Positions 26,415-34,598 of a DNA stretch of 64,000 bases are shown here, piece after piece (position 1 is the stretch's first letter; each line of letters begins with the position of its first letter). The notes below the pieces were generated by a model that was not told the DNA's origin, made no database searches, and saw nothing but the letters and a program-made list of their open reading frames with translations. Location of the stretch: NCBI GenBank assembly GCA_964275585.1, contig CAXYCJ010000003.1:1-64000 (forward strand), given 5' to 3'. This DNA is from D2472 sp964275585 (GTDB lineage Bacteria; Pseudomonadota; Gammaproteobacteria; Magnimaribacterales; D2472). The translations under genes were made by a program, and so were the position numbers.

Positions 26415-27659
26415 CTAAAGATTTTTATAAATATCTAATAAGCTGTCTATATCTAGTAATTGCTGTTCTCCCTGCTCACCAAGATCCTTCCAAAGCACTT
26501 TATTACTATCAATCTCTCGATTTCCAATGATGATCGCAAAATTACAATTATTCTTATTAGCTCGCCTGAGCTGAGATTTTAAGCTGTTATTTAACAAGAA
26601 GGTATCCAGAATCACTTCATCATTTGCTGCCCTTAAATCATCAGCTATTTTATAGGTTTTTTGGTCAAACTGCTCGACTGTATAAATTAATGCAACTTTT
26701 GTTTTTAAATTGATGCTTTTTACCATCATTATGTCAATGATTCGCTCAAGACCTATAGCAAAACCAATAGCACTCATTTCTTTGCCGCCTAACTGGGTTG
26801 ATAGATTGTCGTAACGCCCTCCACCTAAAAAAGCATCTTGAGCGCCAAGTTCTGGGGAGGTAACCTCAAAAACAAGTCCAGTGTAATAATCGAGTCCCCT
26901 AACAAGGGTCGTGTCAATTAAAATATCGCAATTATTTTCATAACTTTTAGCTAATTCTTTTAAAAAAGTCTTAGATTTATTAGATATATAGTCATCAAAC
27001 TTAGGAGCACCTTCCAAAAGTAACTGTGTTGACTTTTCTTTGGAGTCCAAAACTCTCAAAGGATTTGCACGCAATCTTGCAACATCCTTCTCATGAAGGT
27101 CTTTGATGCGAGGGGTAAGATATGAAACTAATGCTTTGCAAAAATTTTCTTTTACTTCAGCATCACCTAAATGATTAATTTTAATAGTAAAGTTTTTAAT
27201 TTCCAGTAATTTATTAATTAGCAAGACCATGGAAATTAATTCATATTCTGATGAGCCCTCTTGATAACCAAGATACTCAACTCCAACTTGATGGAATTGC
27301 CTAAAACGTCCTTTTTGAGGTCTCTCATATCTGAACATTGACCCTTGGTACCATAACTTTTGGCTCTCATGTTCTTGCTTCTTTTGAATAACTGCTCTTA
27401 TCACACCTGCTGAACCCTCAGGTCTCAAGCTAATACTTTCATCATTACGGTCTAGGAAACTATATAACTCTTTATTAACTATATCTGAGGAATTCCCAAC
27501 AGAGCGACTAAAAAGCTCTGTAGATTCAAGAAGCGGTGTTCTAATTTCTTTGGCGTTGAAGACTTGAAAAACTTTAAAAAGTATAGACTCTAGCAATTGC
27601 CATTTCTCCAAATCTTCTGGAAATAAGTCTGGCATGCCTCTTAGTGACTGGATCTTCAC
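26415..27659 (-). CDS. hisS: Histidyl-tRNA synthetase
   Basis: Class II synthetase charging tRNA-His. The 414 residues begin MKIQSLRGMPDLFPEDLEKW, with motif 2 (YQGSMFRYERPQKGRFRQFHQVGVE, about residues 105-130), the His-binding LVRGLDYYTGLVFEV and the motif 3 region GGRYDNLSTQLGG followed by AIGFAIGLERI, then an anticodon-binding domain. Nothing is missing. Located three bases after ispG. Confidence 0.96.
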   Translation of the reverse strand: MKIQSLRGMPDLFPEDLEKWQLLESILFKVFQVFNAKEIRTPLLESTELFSRSVGNSSDIVNKELYSFLDRNDESISLRPEGSAGVIRAVIQKKQEHESQKLWYQGSMFRYERPQKGRFRQFHQVGVEYLGYQEGSSEYELISMVLLINKLLEIKNFTIKINHLGDAEVKENFCKALVSYLTPRIKDLHEKDVARLRANPLRVLDSKEKSTQLLLEGAPKFDDYISNKSKTFLKELAKSYENNCDILIDTTLVRGLDYYTGLVFEVTSPELGAQDAFLGGGRYDNLSTQLGGKEMSAIGFAIGLERIIDIMMVKSINLKTKVALIYTVEQFDQKTYKIADDLRAANDEVILDTFLLNNSLKSQLRRANKNNCNFAIIIGNREIDSNKVLWKDLGEQGEQQLLDIDSLLDIYKNL

Positions 27660-27662
27660 TGA

Positions 27663-28760
27663 TTAACCTTTTGCAATAATGTTGGATAATTTATTTTTTT
27701 CAAGCTTTTCTCTTACCTGTTCTTCTATTGTATCAACAAGTTTCTCATTAGAGACTTTTTTTAAAGGGGATCCGTCAACATACAATAGATTACTTGGGCC
27801 TCCAGTCAGCCCAACATCAGCTGCTTTTGACTCCCCTGGCCCATTTACATAACAACCAATAATTGCCACTTCAAGATCTTCAGCTATGCCCTCAAATCTA
27901 TTTTCTAACTCATTCACAACCTCAATTACGTTAAAGTTTTGTCTTGAACAACTTGGACATGCAATAATTCTGATGCCACGACTTCTTAAATTTAAACTTT
28001 TTAAGATATCCCATCCAATCTTAATCTCATCTACAGGATCAGATGCAAGAGAAACCCTAATAGTGTCTCCAATTCCATCTGAAAGAAGTAACCCTAATCC
28101 GATAGAAGATTTTACGGAACCTGCTCTATAGCTTCCAGATTCAGTAATACCAAGATGAAGTGGTTGATCAAGCAATTTTGAAAACTTTCTGTAGCTTTCT
28201 ACGGTCATTTTAATATTTGATGCTTTTAGACTTAATTTAAAATTATTAAAATTATATCGATCTAATATCTCTACATGCCTTAGTGCAGATTCAACTAACG
28301 CATCTGAGTTTGGTTCTCCATATTTTTTTTGCAAGTCTTTCTCTAATGAGCCAGCATTAACACCTATTCTGATTGGCACATCATTATCTTTTGCAGCTTG
28401 AATAATCTGCTGCACCTTGCTTTCTTTACCAATGTTTCCAGGATTAATTCTCAAGCAATCAGCAGAATCTGCAACTAGAAGAGCAATTTTGTAATCAAAG
28501 TGAATATCAGCTACAAGCGGAATTGAAACTGCTTTTTTAATCTCTTTGAACGCTTTTGCACATTCTTTGTCAGGAACTGACACTCTAACAATATCTGCTC
28601 CAGCAGCTTGCAAATCTTCGACTTGCATAATAGTTGCCTTTATATCAGCAGTATTAGTATTAGTCATTGACTGAATAGATATTGGGTTATCTCCGCCAAC
28701 ACCTACATCTCCAACAAAAATTTGGTTTGTTTTTTTTCTAACGATCCAAGAATCATTCAT
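27663..28760 (-). CDS. ispG: (E)-4-hydroxy-3-methylbut-2-enyl-diphosphate synthase IspG (GcpE)
   Basis: IspG is the penultimate enzyme of the MEP isoprenoid pathway and uses a [4Fe-4S] cluster and reduced ferredoxin/flavodoxin. The 365-residue protein has a TIM-barrel start (SIQSMTNTNTADIKATI) and a C-terminal cluster domain with IIACPSCSRQNFNV and GCYVNGPGESKAADVG providing the Cys and Glu ligands. It overlaps rodZ by eight bases. With ispDF at 56568-57725, two steps of the MEP pathway are in the window, and its cluster depends on the isc genes nearby. Confidence 0.96.
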   Translation of the reverse strand: MNDSWIVRKKTNQIFVGDVGVGGDNPISIQSMTNTNTADIKATIMQVEDLQAAGADIVRVSVPDKECAKAFKEIKKAVSIPLVADIHFDYKIALLVADSADCLRINPGNIGKESKVQQIIQAAKDNDVPIRIGVNAGSLEKDLQKKYGEPNSDALVESALRHVEILDRYNFNNFKLSLKASNIKMTVESYRKFSKLLDQPLHLGITESGSYRAGSVKSSIGLGLLLSDGIGDTIRVSLASDPVDEIKIGWDILKSLNLRSRGIRIIACPSCSRQNFNVIEVVNELENRFEGIAEDLEVAIIGCYVNGPGESKAADVGLTGGPSNLLYVDGSPLKKVSNEKLVDTIEEQVREKLEKNKLSNIIAKG

Positions 28761-29331
28761 TAATTATCTCGGCAGAAGATTCGTTTAGTTTATTGTTACC
28801 ATTGGTTAAGTCAGTATTGCTTTTATTCATTAAAAAATTAACCTGGGTATATGCTTCATTAATTTTATGCCTATAATCATATGGTAAATTAGTGGCTTGA
28901 TTTGAAATAATATCTTCAGAAGAGCCCGAATGGCTTTCCGGTATATCTAATTCTGTATCTTCTGACGGAATTAGAAAGAAGATTAAAATCATTAATAGAA
29001 TTAATGATCCAAAAATAAAAAATTTAATATTTTTTTCAATAAAGCTATCTTCTTGTACTTGATTTTCTGCTTCATGTGCAGCAACAACCTCAGCATTATA
29101 AATATCAAAAAAGTCTATATTAATCCCTAAAAAATTAGCGTATTTTTCAAAATATTTTACTGCAAACATTCTTGCAGGAAAAATGGAATAATCACCTGAC
29201 TCAATAGCTTTAATATAATCAATATTGATGAGAGTTTCAGCTGCCACCTCGCCTAAACTCAACGAGCGACTCAATCTTTCGGTTACGAAGGCTTTACCTA
29301 TTTTGCCTGTTTTTGCTGATTTAAGATTCAT
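28753..29331 (-). CDS. rodZ: RodZ-like cytoskeletal protein, short form
   Basis: RodZ links MreB filaments to the wall-elongation machine. The 192-residue protein has an N-terminal helix-turn-helix of RodZ type (LSRSLSLGEVAAETLINIDYIKAIESGDY, about residues 19-48, then FAVKYFEKYANFLGI), one membrane helix (FFIFGSLILLMILIFFLI, about 107-124) and only about 65 periplasmic residues. The C-terminal beta-rich DUF4115 domain of E. coli RodZ (337 residues) is absent. Its place between rlmN (overlap) and ispG (overlap) supports the assignment. Confidence 0.82.
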   Translation of the reverse strand: MNLKSAKTGKIGKAFVTERLSRSLSLGEVAAETLINIDYIKAIESGDYSIFPARMFAVKYFEKYANFLGINIDFFDIYNAEVVAAHEAENQVQEDSFIEKNIKFFIFGSLILLMILIFFLIPSEDTELDIPESHSGSSEDIISNQATNLPYDYRHKINEAYTQVNFLMNKSNTDLTNGNNKLNESSAEIINE

Positions 29332-30413
29332 TGGGTATTGACTAAATTAATGGTATTTTTACCTTTAATGCTATTAGTTAGCTTTCCTACAAGTTGACCG
29401 CAGGCACCATCTATGGCATCTCCTCTTGTAACTCTAAGGGTTGTTATTACTCCCTTGCTAATTAAATATTTTTTAAAATTATTAATTACAGGCTCTTGGG
29501 ATCTAGAATAATGACAGCCATCAAAAGGATTAAATGGAATTAGATTCACCTTACATGCAAGGCCTTTGAGCCTATTCACTAGTTGTTTTGCATGCTCAAT
29601 AGAGTCATTAACTCCATCAATAAGAATATATTCGATTGTAATTGTTTTTCTTTTGCTTTGATCTTTAAGATAGTTTTTACAAGCTTCTAAGAGCGCATCT
29701 AGTGGATATTTTTTATTAATGGGTACAATTTCATCTCTTAATAGGTCATTAGCTGCATGGAGTGATATTGCTAGCGAAACATCGGTTCGAGATGCTAGCT
29801 TATTAATTTCTGGCACAATTCCAGAAGTGCTGAGAGTGATTCTTCTTTTTGAGAGACCATAAGCATTTTGATGTTGCATTATAGAAATAGAATTTAAAAC
29901 AGGTTCAATATTTAACAGTGGCTCTCCCATTCCCATAAATACAACATTAGAAATAAATTGAGAGGGTTGTTGATAAAAATTAGCAATCCATAACTGACCG
30001 ATAATCTCATCATGAGTTAAATTTCTTTCAAATCCTTGGGCTCCAGTAGCACAAAATGTACATTGAAGAGCGCATCCAGCTTGTGAAGAGATACAAAGAG
30101 TTAGTCGCTTCTTCTCAGGTATTTTAACCATTTCAATCATGGATCCTGATTCTAGTTTGATTAAGTACTTTTGGGTGCCTTCAGGAGATAGTAAGCAGTC
30201 CTCAACAATAGGGGGCTTTGCTATAGCCATCTCAGTTAGTCTCACTCTTAAATCTAAACTAAAATCTGTCATTTCTAGGAAATCAAGAACACCTCTCTGA
30301 TGAATCCATTTCATTAGTTGGGAGGCTCTAAACTTCGGCTGATTAATTGAGTCAAAAAATTCTACTAAGGACTCATGCGAGCACCCTAATAGATTAATTT
30401 TATTCTTAGGCAC
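29328..30413 (-). CDS. rlmN: Dual-specificity 23S rRNA/tRNA adenine-C2 methyltransferase RlmN
   Basis: Radical-SAM enzyme that methylates A2503 of 23S rRNA and A37 of some tRNAs. The 361-residue product has the CxxxCxxC cluster motif in CALQCTFCATG (about residues 112-122), the GMGEPLLN motif, and the C-terminal catalytic cysteine in GACGQLVGKL. N-terminal residues INLLGCSHESLVEFF match the family. It overlaps rodZ by four bases and lies four bases after ndk; the pilF gene that often separates rlmN and rodZ is absent. Confidence 0.95.
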   Translation of the reverse strand: MPKNKINLLGCSHESLVEFFDSINQPKFRASQLMKWIHQRGVLDFLEMTDFSLDLRVRLTEMAIAKPPIVEDCLLSPEGTQKYLIKLESGSMIEMVKIPEKKRLTLCISSQAGCALQCTFCATGAQGFERNLTHDEIIGQLWIANFYQQPSQFISNVVFMGMGEPLLNIEPVLNSISIMQHQNAYGLSKRRITLSTSGIVPEINKLASRTDVSLAISLHAANDLLRDEIVPINKKYPLDALLEACKNYLKDQSKRKTITIEYILIDGVNDSIEHAKQLVNRLKGLACKVNLIPFNPFDGCHYSRSQEPVINNFKKYLISKGVITTLRVTRGDAIDGACGQLVGKLTNSIKGKNTINLVNTQ

Positions 30414-30417
30414 TCAA

Positions 30418-30837
30418 TTAAAAGATTTCGCTGTCTTCAAAAAAATAGTTTATCTCTCTTGCTGCGCTTTCTGGTGAATCTGAGCCATGAACAGCATTAG
30501 CATCAATAGTTTCTGCAAAATCTGCTCTAATGGTTCCTGGTTCTGCTTCACTAGGATTCGTTGCGCCCATGAGCTCTCTATTTTTTAACACAGCATTCTC
30601 TCCCTCTAAAACTTGAACAAAAACTGAAGCTGAGGTCATGTATTCCACAAGGTTTGGAAAGAAGGGTCTTCCTTCATGCTCAGCGTAAAATCCTGCAGCT
30701 TTTGCTTCATCCATATGAATTAGTTTACCAGCAACAATTTTTAATCCGCTCTCTTCAAAGCGATCAATAATTTTACCAATAATATTTTTTGATGTTGCAT
30801 CTGGCTTGATAATTGAAAGTGTTCGTTCTAATGACAT
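30418..30837 (-). CDS. ndk: Nucleoside diphosphate kinase
   Basis: Ndk equilibrates nucleoside triphosphate pools through a phospho-histidine. The 139-residue protein begins MSLERTLSIIKPDA and carries the active-site motif NAVHGSDSPESAAREI with the catalytic His at about residue 117. Length is typical (E. coli 143). It has its own candidate promoter and a clear AGGAG ribosome-binding site upstream. Confidence 0.97.
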   Translation of the reverse strand: MSLERTLSIIKPDATSKNIIGKIIDRFEESGLKIVAGKLIHMDEAKAAGFYAEHEGRPFFPNLVEYMTSASVFVQVLEGENAVLKNRELMGATNPSEAEPGTIRADFAETIDANAVHGSDSPESAAREINYFFEDSEIF

Positions 30838-30860
30838 AAGGTGACTCCTAAATGGGCGGT

Positions 30861-30889
30861 ATTATAGGCGAGTTAATCTGATTCATCCA
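30861..30889 (-). promoter_or_regulatory. Candidate sigma-70 promoter of ndk
   Basis: The minus strand has a perfect -10 TATAAT (30861-30866), 17 bp downstream of TGGATG (30884-30889, 3/6 to the -35 consensus) inside the end of iscX. The ndk AGGAG and ATG follow within 25 bases. The -10 is strong, the -35 weak. Confidence 0.45.
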
Positions 30890-31073
30890 TCCATGCCATC
30901 TGAATTGCTTCAAGTATTCTTTCATTGGAACTGTTTGGGTCATCCTCAAAATTATCTAAAGTACAGATTTTTTGATGCAAATCAGGAAAACTGATCCACT
31001 GAGGATCAAGTTCTGGATAAGTATCATGTAAATCTATAGCGATTTCCAGTATATCTGACCATTTATACTTCAT
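30873..31073 (-). CDS. iscX: Fe-S assembly protein IscX (YfhJ)
   Basis: Small acidic protein (66 residues) that binds IscS and iron and tunes the rate of cluster assembly. It matches E. coli IscX (66) in length and sequence style: KWSDILEIAIDLHDTYPELDP, DLHQKICTLDNFEDDP, ILEAIQMAWMDES. Its start shares a base with the fdx stop (TAATG). It is the last gene of the isc operon, as in E. coli. Confidence 0.94.
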   Translation of the reverse strand: MKYKWSDILEIAIDLHDTYPELDPQWISFPDLHQKICTLDNFEDDPNSSNERILEAIQMAWMDESD

Positions 31074-31411
31074 TAGTGATCTTCTGAAACCTGATTAATT
31101 GTATATTTAGGTAACTCAATAGTGAAAGTACCTTCCTTTGGTATCGTCTGACAGCTTAAACGGGATTCATGCTCTAAGCCCCATGCTTTATCGAGTAAAT
31201 CTTCTTCAGTTTCAGATGCTTCATCAAGAAGATTGAATCCATCTCTAACAATAATATGACAGGTTGTGCATGCGCAGGACATTTCGCATGCATGCTCTAT
31301 CTTAATGCCTTCCCTGAGAGCTGCTTCGCAAATTGATTCATCAATGTTGGTCTCAAATTCAGCTCCATCTGGACAAAGCTCAAAATGAGGCAATAATTTA
31401 ATAAACGCCAT
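31073..31411 (-). CDS. fdx: Isc-type [2Fe-2S] ferredoxin
   Basis: Adrenodoxin-type ferredoxin that supplies electrons for Fe-S cluster assembly. With the ATG at 31411 the protein has 112 residues (E. coli 111) and ligands C42, C48 and C51 in CEMSCACTTC plus a fourth Cys near residue 87 in LSCQTI. An ATG 45 bases further upstream lies inside iscA and would add non-family residues, so 31411 is preferred; it follows the iscA stop as TGAAATG. In most gammaproteobacteria hscB and hscA lie between iscA and fdx; here they do not. Confidence 0.94.
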   Translation of the reverse strand: MAFIKLLPHFELCPDGAEFETNIDESICEAALREGIKIEHACEMSCACTTCHIIVRDGFNLLDEASETEEDLLDKAWGLEHESRLSCQTIPKEGTFTIELPKYTINQVSEDH

Positions 31412-31412
31412 T

Positions 31413-31760
31413 TCAAATAGTAAAGCTTTCCCCGCATCCGCAAACAGCTTTTGCATTGGGGTTATGAAATTTAATACCTTTATTTAAGCCTTCTTCAGAA
31501 TAATCAACCATGCTACCTTTGAGGTAGCTTAGACTATCCGGATCAACATAAATTTTGCACCCACCTTTATTAAAAATAAAATCATTTTTTGTTTCAGGCT
31601 GACCATCAACATAATCAAAGAAATATTCATATCCAGAGCACCCCGCCTTCTTTACCCCTATTCGCACACCTTGACCCTTGCCGCGACTCTGGATGCTTGA
31701 GGTAAAATGTGAAATTGCTTTATCAGAGAATTTGAGCTCTTCGGAAGAAAATTTTTCCAT
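31413..31760 (-). CDS. iscA: Fe-S carrier protein IscA (A-type)
   Basis: A-type carrier that accepts and delivers Fe-S clusters. The 115-residue product contains the three conserved cysteines: C41 in KKAGCSGYEY, and C107/C109 in VCGCGESFTI. Start context and length are those of IscA. It lies two bases after iscU and one base before fdx. Confidence 0.95.
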   Translation of the reverse strand: MEKFSSEELKFSDKAISHFTSSIQSRGKGQGVRIGVKKAGCSGYEYFFDYVDGQPETKNDFIFNKGGCKIYVDPDSLSYLKGSMVDYSEEGLNKGIKFHNPNAKAVCGCGESFTI

Positions 31761-31762
31761 AA

Positions 31763-32167
31763 TTATTGTTTCTGTTCGTAATCCTCAATGGCCTGCTTGA
31801 TAGAATCTTCTGCTAAGACAGAACAATGTATTTTAATTGGAGGTAGCTCAAGAGCTTCAACAATATCAATATTTTTAATTTCTTTGGCTTCTTCAAGAGT
31901 CCTGCCCATTAACATTTCAACAAGCTCGCTAGAGGAAGCAATGGCAGATCCGCAACCATATGTCTTAAATTTTACATCTTTAATAATATGAGTATTACCT
32001 TGTCGCTCACATTTGATTTGGAGTTTCATGACATCGCCACACGCTGGCGCTCCCACCATACCCGTACCAATATTCATTTCTTTAGGATCAAATCTTCCAA
32101 CATTAAACTTAGCTGGTTCATTAATAGTGTTTTCAAACTTATCTACTACTTTTTTACTATATGCCAT
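31763..32167 (-). CDS. iscU: Fe-S scaffold protein IscU
   Basis: IscU is the scaffold on which IscS sulfur and iron are assembled. The ATG at 32167 (MAYSKKVVDKFEN) has a strong GGGAGGT ribosome-binding site and gives 134 residues; an ATG 36 bases upstream is less likely. Cluster ligands are C43 (GAPACGD), C72 (KTYGCGSAI) and His/C114-115 (IHCSVLA). The HscA-binding motif LPPxK is kept as LPPIK, although hscA is not in this operon. Confidence 0.95.
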   Translation of the reverse strand: MAYSKKVVDKFENTINEPAKFNVGRFDPKEMNIGTGMVGAPACGDVMKLQIKCERQGNTHIIKDVKFKTYGCGSAIASSSELVEMLMGRTLEEAKEIKNIDIVEALELPPIKIHCSVLAEDSIKQAIEDYEQKQ

Positions 32168-32183
32168 AAATACCTCCCAATAT

Positions 32184-33410
32184 TTAGTGCGTTTGCCAAT
32201 CAACCGTATCTAGATCAATGCCATCAAGATACATTTCCCATAGAGGTGATAGCTCCCTAAGCCTTTCAACAGCATGGTTAATTAAAGAAAGTGTATAATC
32301 AATATCTTCATCGGTAGTAAATCTGCCAAATGAAAACCTAATAGAACTAGATGCCAGCTCATCTTTCCTTCCCAATGCCCTCAGCACATATGATGGCTCT
32401 AAACTTGCTGAGGTACAAGCTGATCCGGATGATACAGCAATATCCTTCAAAGCCATGATTAATGATTCTCCCTCAACGTATGCAAAACTAATATTTAGTA
32501 TATTGCTAACTTTGTTTTTAATATCACCGTTTACATAAATTTCTTCAATTTTTGATACAGAGTCATAAAATTTTTTATGCAAACTCTCAATTCTTTTTTT
32601 ATCAGCAGACATTTCTTCTTTAGCGATTCTAAAGGCCTCTCCCATTCCAACAATTTGATGAGTCGGCAAGGTACCAGATCTCATGCCTCTTTCATGGCCG
32701 CCTCCATGAATTTGAGCTTCAATTCTTACTCGTGGTTTACGAGATACAAATAAGGCGCCAATACCTTTAGGGCCATATGTTTTATGGGCAGAAAAAGACA
32801 TTAAATCTACCGGCAATTCAGATAAGTTTATTTCTACTTTTCCTGTGCTTTGAGCTGCATCAACATGAAAAAAGATGCCCTTCTTTCTGGCAAGTGATCC
32901 AATCTCTTGGAGATTATTAACCGTGCCTAGCTCATTGTTAATATGCATAATAGAAATTAGAACAGTATCTTCTCTAATTGCGTCTTCTATCAAGCTGGCT
33001 GTTATAAGACCGCCCTCGCTAGGCTCTAAATATGTTACTTCAAAGCCCTCTCTTTCAAGCTGCCTGCAAGCATCTAACACTGCTTTATGTTCAATTTTAG
33101 AAGTAATGATATGCTTGCCTTTTGATTGATAAAAATTTGCAATGCCTTTGATGGCAAGGTTATCTGCTTCAGTGGCACCTGAAGTCCAGACTATTTCTCT
33201 TGGATCGCAACCAACTAAATTAGCCACATGAGACCTTGCTTCCTCGACTGCCTCTTCTGCTTTCCAGCCAAATTTATGGGAGCGAGAAGCTGGATTACCA
33301 AAATTTCCATCTAGCGTTAAATGATCAGAGATCTTTTGCGCAACCCTAGGGTCAACTGGAGTTGTGGATGCGTAGTCTAAGTAGATTGGAAGATTGATAT
33401 TGGTGCCCAT
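32184..33410 (-). CDS. iscS: Cysteine desulfurase IscS
   Basis: PLP enzyme that removes sulfur from cysteine for Fe-S clusters, thiamine and tRNA thiolation. The 408 residues (E. coli 404) begin PIYLDYASTTPVDPRV, with the PLP-binding lysine in SFSAHKTYGPKGIGALFV (about residue 209) and the mobile catalytic Cys in SGSACTSASLEPSYVLRALG (about residue 331). The start overlaps the iscR stop by one base (TAATG). Confidence 0.97.
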   Translation of the reverse strand: MGTNINLPIYLDYASTTPVDPRVAQKISDHLTLDGNFGNPASRSHKFGWKAEEAVEEARSHVANLVGCDPREIVWTSGATEADNLAIKGIANFYQSKGKHIITSKIEHKAVLDACRQLEREGFEVTYLEPSEGGLITASLIEDAIREDTVLISIMHINNELGTVNNLQEIGSLARKKGIFFHVDAAQSTGKVEINLSELPVDLMSFSAHKTYGPKGIGALFVSRKPRVRIEAQIHGGGHERGMRSGTLPTHQIVGMGEAFRIAKEEMSADKKRIESLHKKFYDSVSKIEEIYVNGDIKNKVSNILNISFAYVEGESLIMALKDIAVSSGSACTSASLEPSYVLRALGRKDELASSSIRFSFGRFTTDEDIDYTLSLINHAVERLRELSPLWEMYLDGIDLDTVDWQTH

Positions 33411-33847
33411 TACTGTATTTCCTTTAGATATATATTGGGACGCTCAGCTGATTTAACAAGCTCAGTGATTGAAATATCACTTAGAAAGCCATCCACGACA
33501 TTATTGAGATCATCCCATAACTGATGAGAGTTGCATCTTTTTCCAGCGTGACAAGTTGTTGTACCAGCGCAGTTTGTAGAGTCTAAGTTTTCTTCAACGG
33601 CATGCATGATATCTTTGATTGAAATATTTTTAGGGTCATGTGCATATACATACCCACCATTCCTACCTCGAATACTCTTAACCAGCCCCGCAACTCTAAG
33701 TTTTCTAAATAATTGTTCTAGGTATGCATGATCAATGCCTTGACGGTTTGCAATCTCTTTTAAAGCAACTGGTTTAGAGTTAAGCGATAAAAATTTGAGA
33801 TCTGCTAATGCATTAACCGCGTAGCGACTCTTGGTAGTAAAATTCAT
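33410..33847 (-). CDS. iscR: Rrf2-family regulator IscR
   Basis: [2Fe-2S] transcription regulator that represses isc when clusters are plentiful. The 145-residue protein has a winged helix (ALKEIANRQGIDHAYLEQLFRKLRVAGLV; RGRNGGYVYA) and the cluster cysteines C93, C99 and C105. It lies only 26 bp after purC on the same strand, so either the isc promoter is inside purC or isc is read from upstream. No clear IscR site could be placed in that short gap. Confidence 0.94.
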   Translation of the reverse strand: MNFTTKSRYAVNALADLKFLSLNSKPVALKEIANRQGIDHAYLEQLFRKLRVAGLVKSIRGRNGGYVYAHDPKNISIKDIMHAVEENLDSTNCAGTTTCHAGKRCNSHQLWDDLNNVVDGFLSDISITELVKSAERPNIYLKEIQ

Positions 33848-33873
33848 GTGGTTATTATGAATACCCGAGTTAA

Positions 33874-34593
33874 TTAGTCAAGTTTAATTTGCATTCCTAA
33901 TCTCTCTGCAACTTCTCCATAAGATTCAATGACATTACCAAGGTCTTGACGAAACCTATCTTTGTCCATTTTTGTCAGAGTATCCTTGTCCCATAAGCGA
34001 CAGCCATCAGGAGTAAATTCATCTGCTAAAAGTATCTTGCCATTAAATTTTCCAAATTCTAATTTAAAATCTACCAAAATTAAATTAGCTTTTTTAAAAA
34101 ACTCTACTAAGATATTGTTAACTTTTAATGTTAATTCCTGCATTGCATCTGCTTCTTCTTTGGATGCCCAGCCAAATGATTCAATATGATGATCTGTTAT
34201 TAAAGGGTCCCCACGATCATCATCTTTAAGAAAAAATTCAAACAGAGGGGGATCAAGTATGAGACCGTCCTCTATACCCAATCTTTTGCATAATGATCCT
34301 GTTGCCCTATTTCTAACTACACATTCTATAGGGAACATTTCTAGCTTGTATACTAAAGATTCATTACTGGAAAGTAATTCAATGAAATGGGTCTCTACTC
34401 CCTTAGAAGATAAGAATTCCATTACAAAAGCGTTAAATTGATTATTAACCTTACCCTTATTATCTAGGGCTTCCATCTTCTTACCATCAAAAGCTGATGT
34501 ATCATCTCGGAATTCCATAATCAACTGTTCAACATTAGAAGTTGTGTATAAAGATTTAGCCTTTCCAGCTGTAATTTTAGATAGCTTTTCCAT
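33874..34593 (-). CDS. purC: SAICAR synthetase
   Basis: Phosphoribosylaminoimidazole-succinocarboxamide synthase, step eight of purine synthesis. The 239-residue product (E. coli 237) shows the GKAKSLYTTSN start, ATP-site ECVVRNRATGSLCKRLG, and the LVDFKLEFGKF / LLADEFTPDGCRLWD metal and substrate motifs. It follows bamC by five bases, the bamC-purC pairing seen in gammaproteobacteria. Confidence 0.96.
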   Translation of the reverse strand: MEKLSKITAGKAKSLYTTSNVEQLIMEFRDDTSAFDGKKMEALDNKGKVNNQFNAFVMEFLSSKGVETHFIELLSSNESLVYKLEMFPIECVVRNRATGSLCKRLGIEDGLILDPPLFEFFLKDDDRGDPLITDHHIESFGWASKEEADAMQELTLKVNNILVEFFKKANLILVDFKLEFGKFNGKILLADEFTPDGCRLWDKDTLTKMDKDRFRQDLGNVIESYGEVAERLGMQIKLD

Positions 34594-34598
34594 ATTTT

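Noticed and set aside
31412..31456. N-terminal extension of fdx inside iscA
   Set aside because: Adds 15 residues not found in the ferredoxin family; the ATG at 31411 follows the iscA stop directly.
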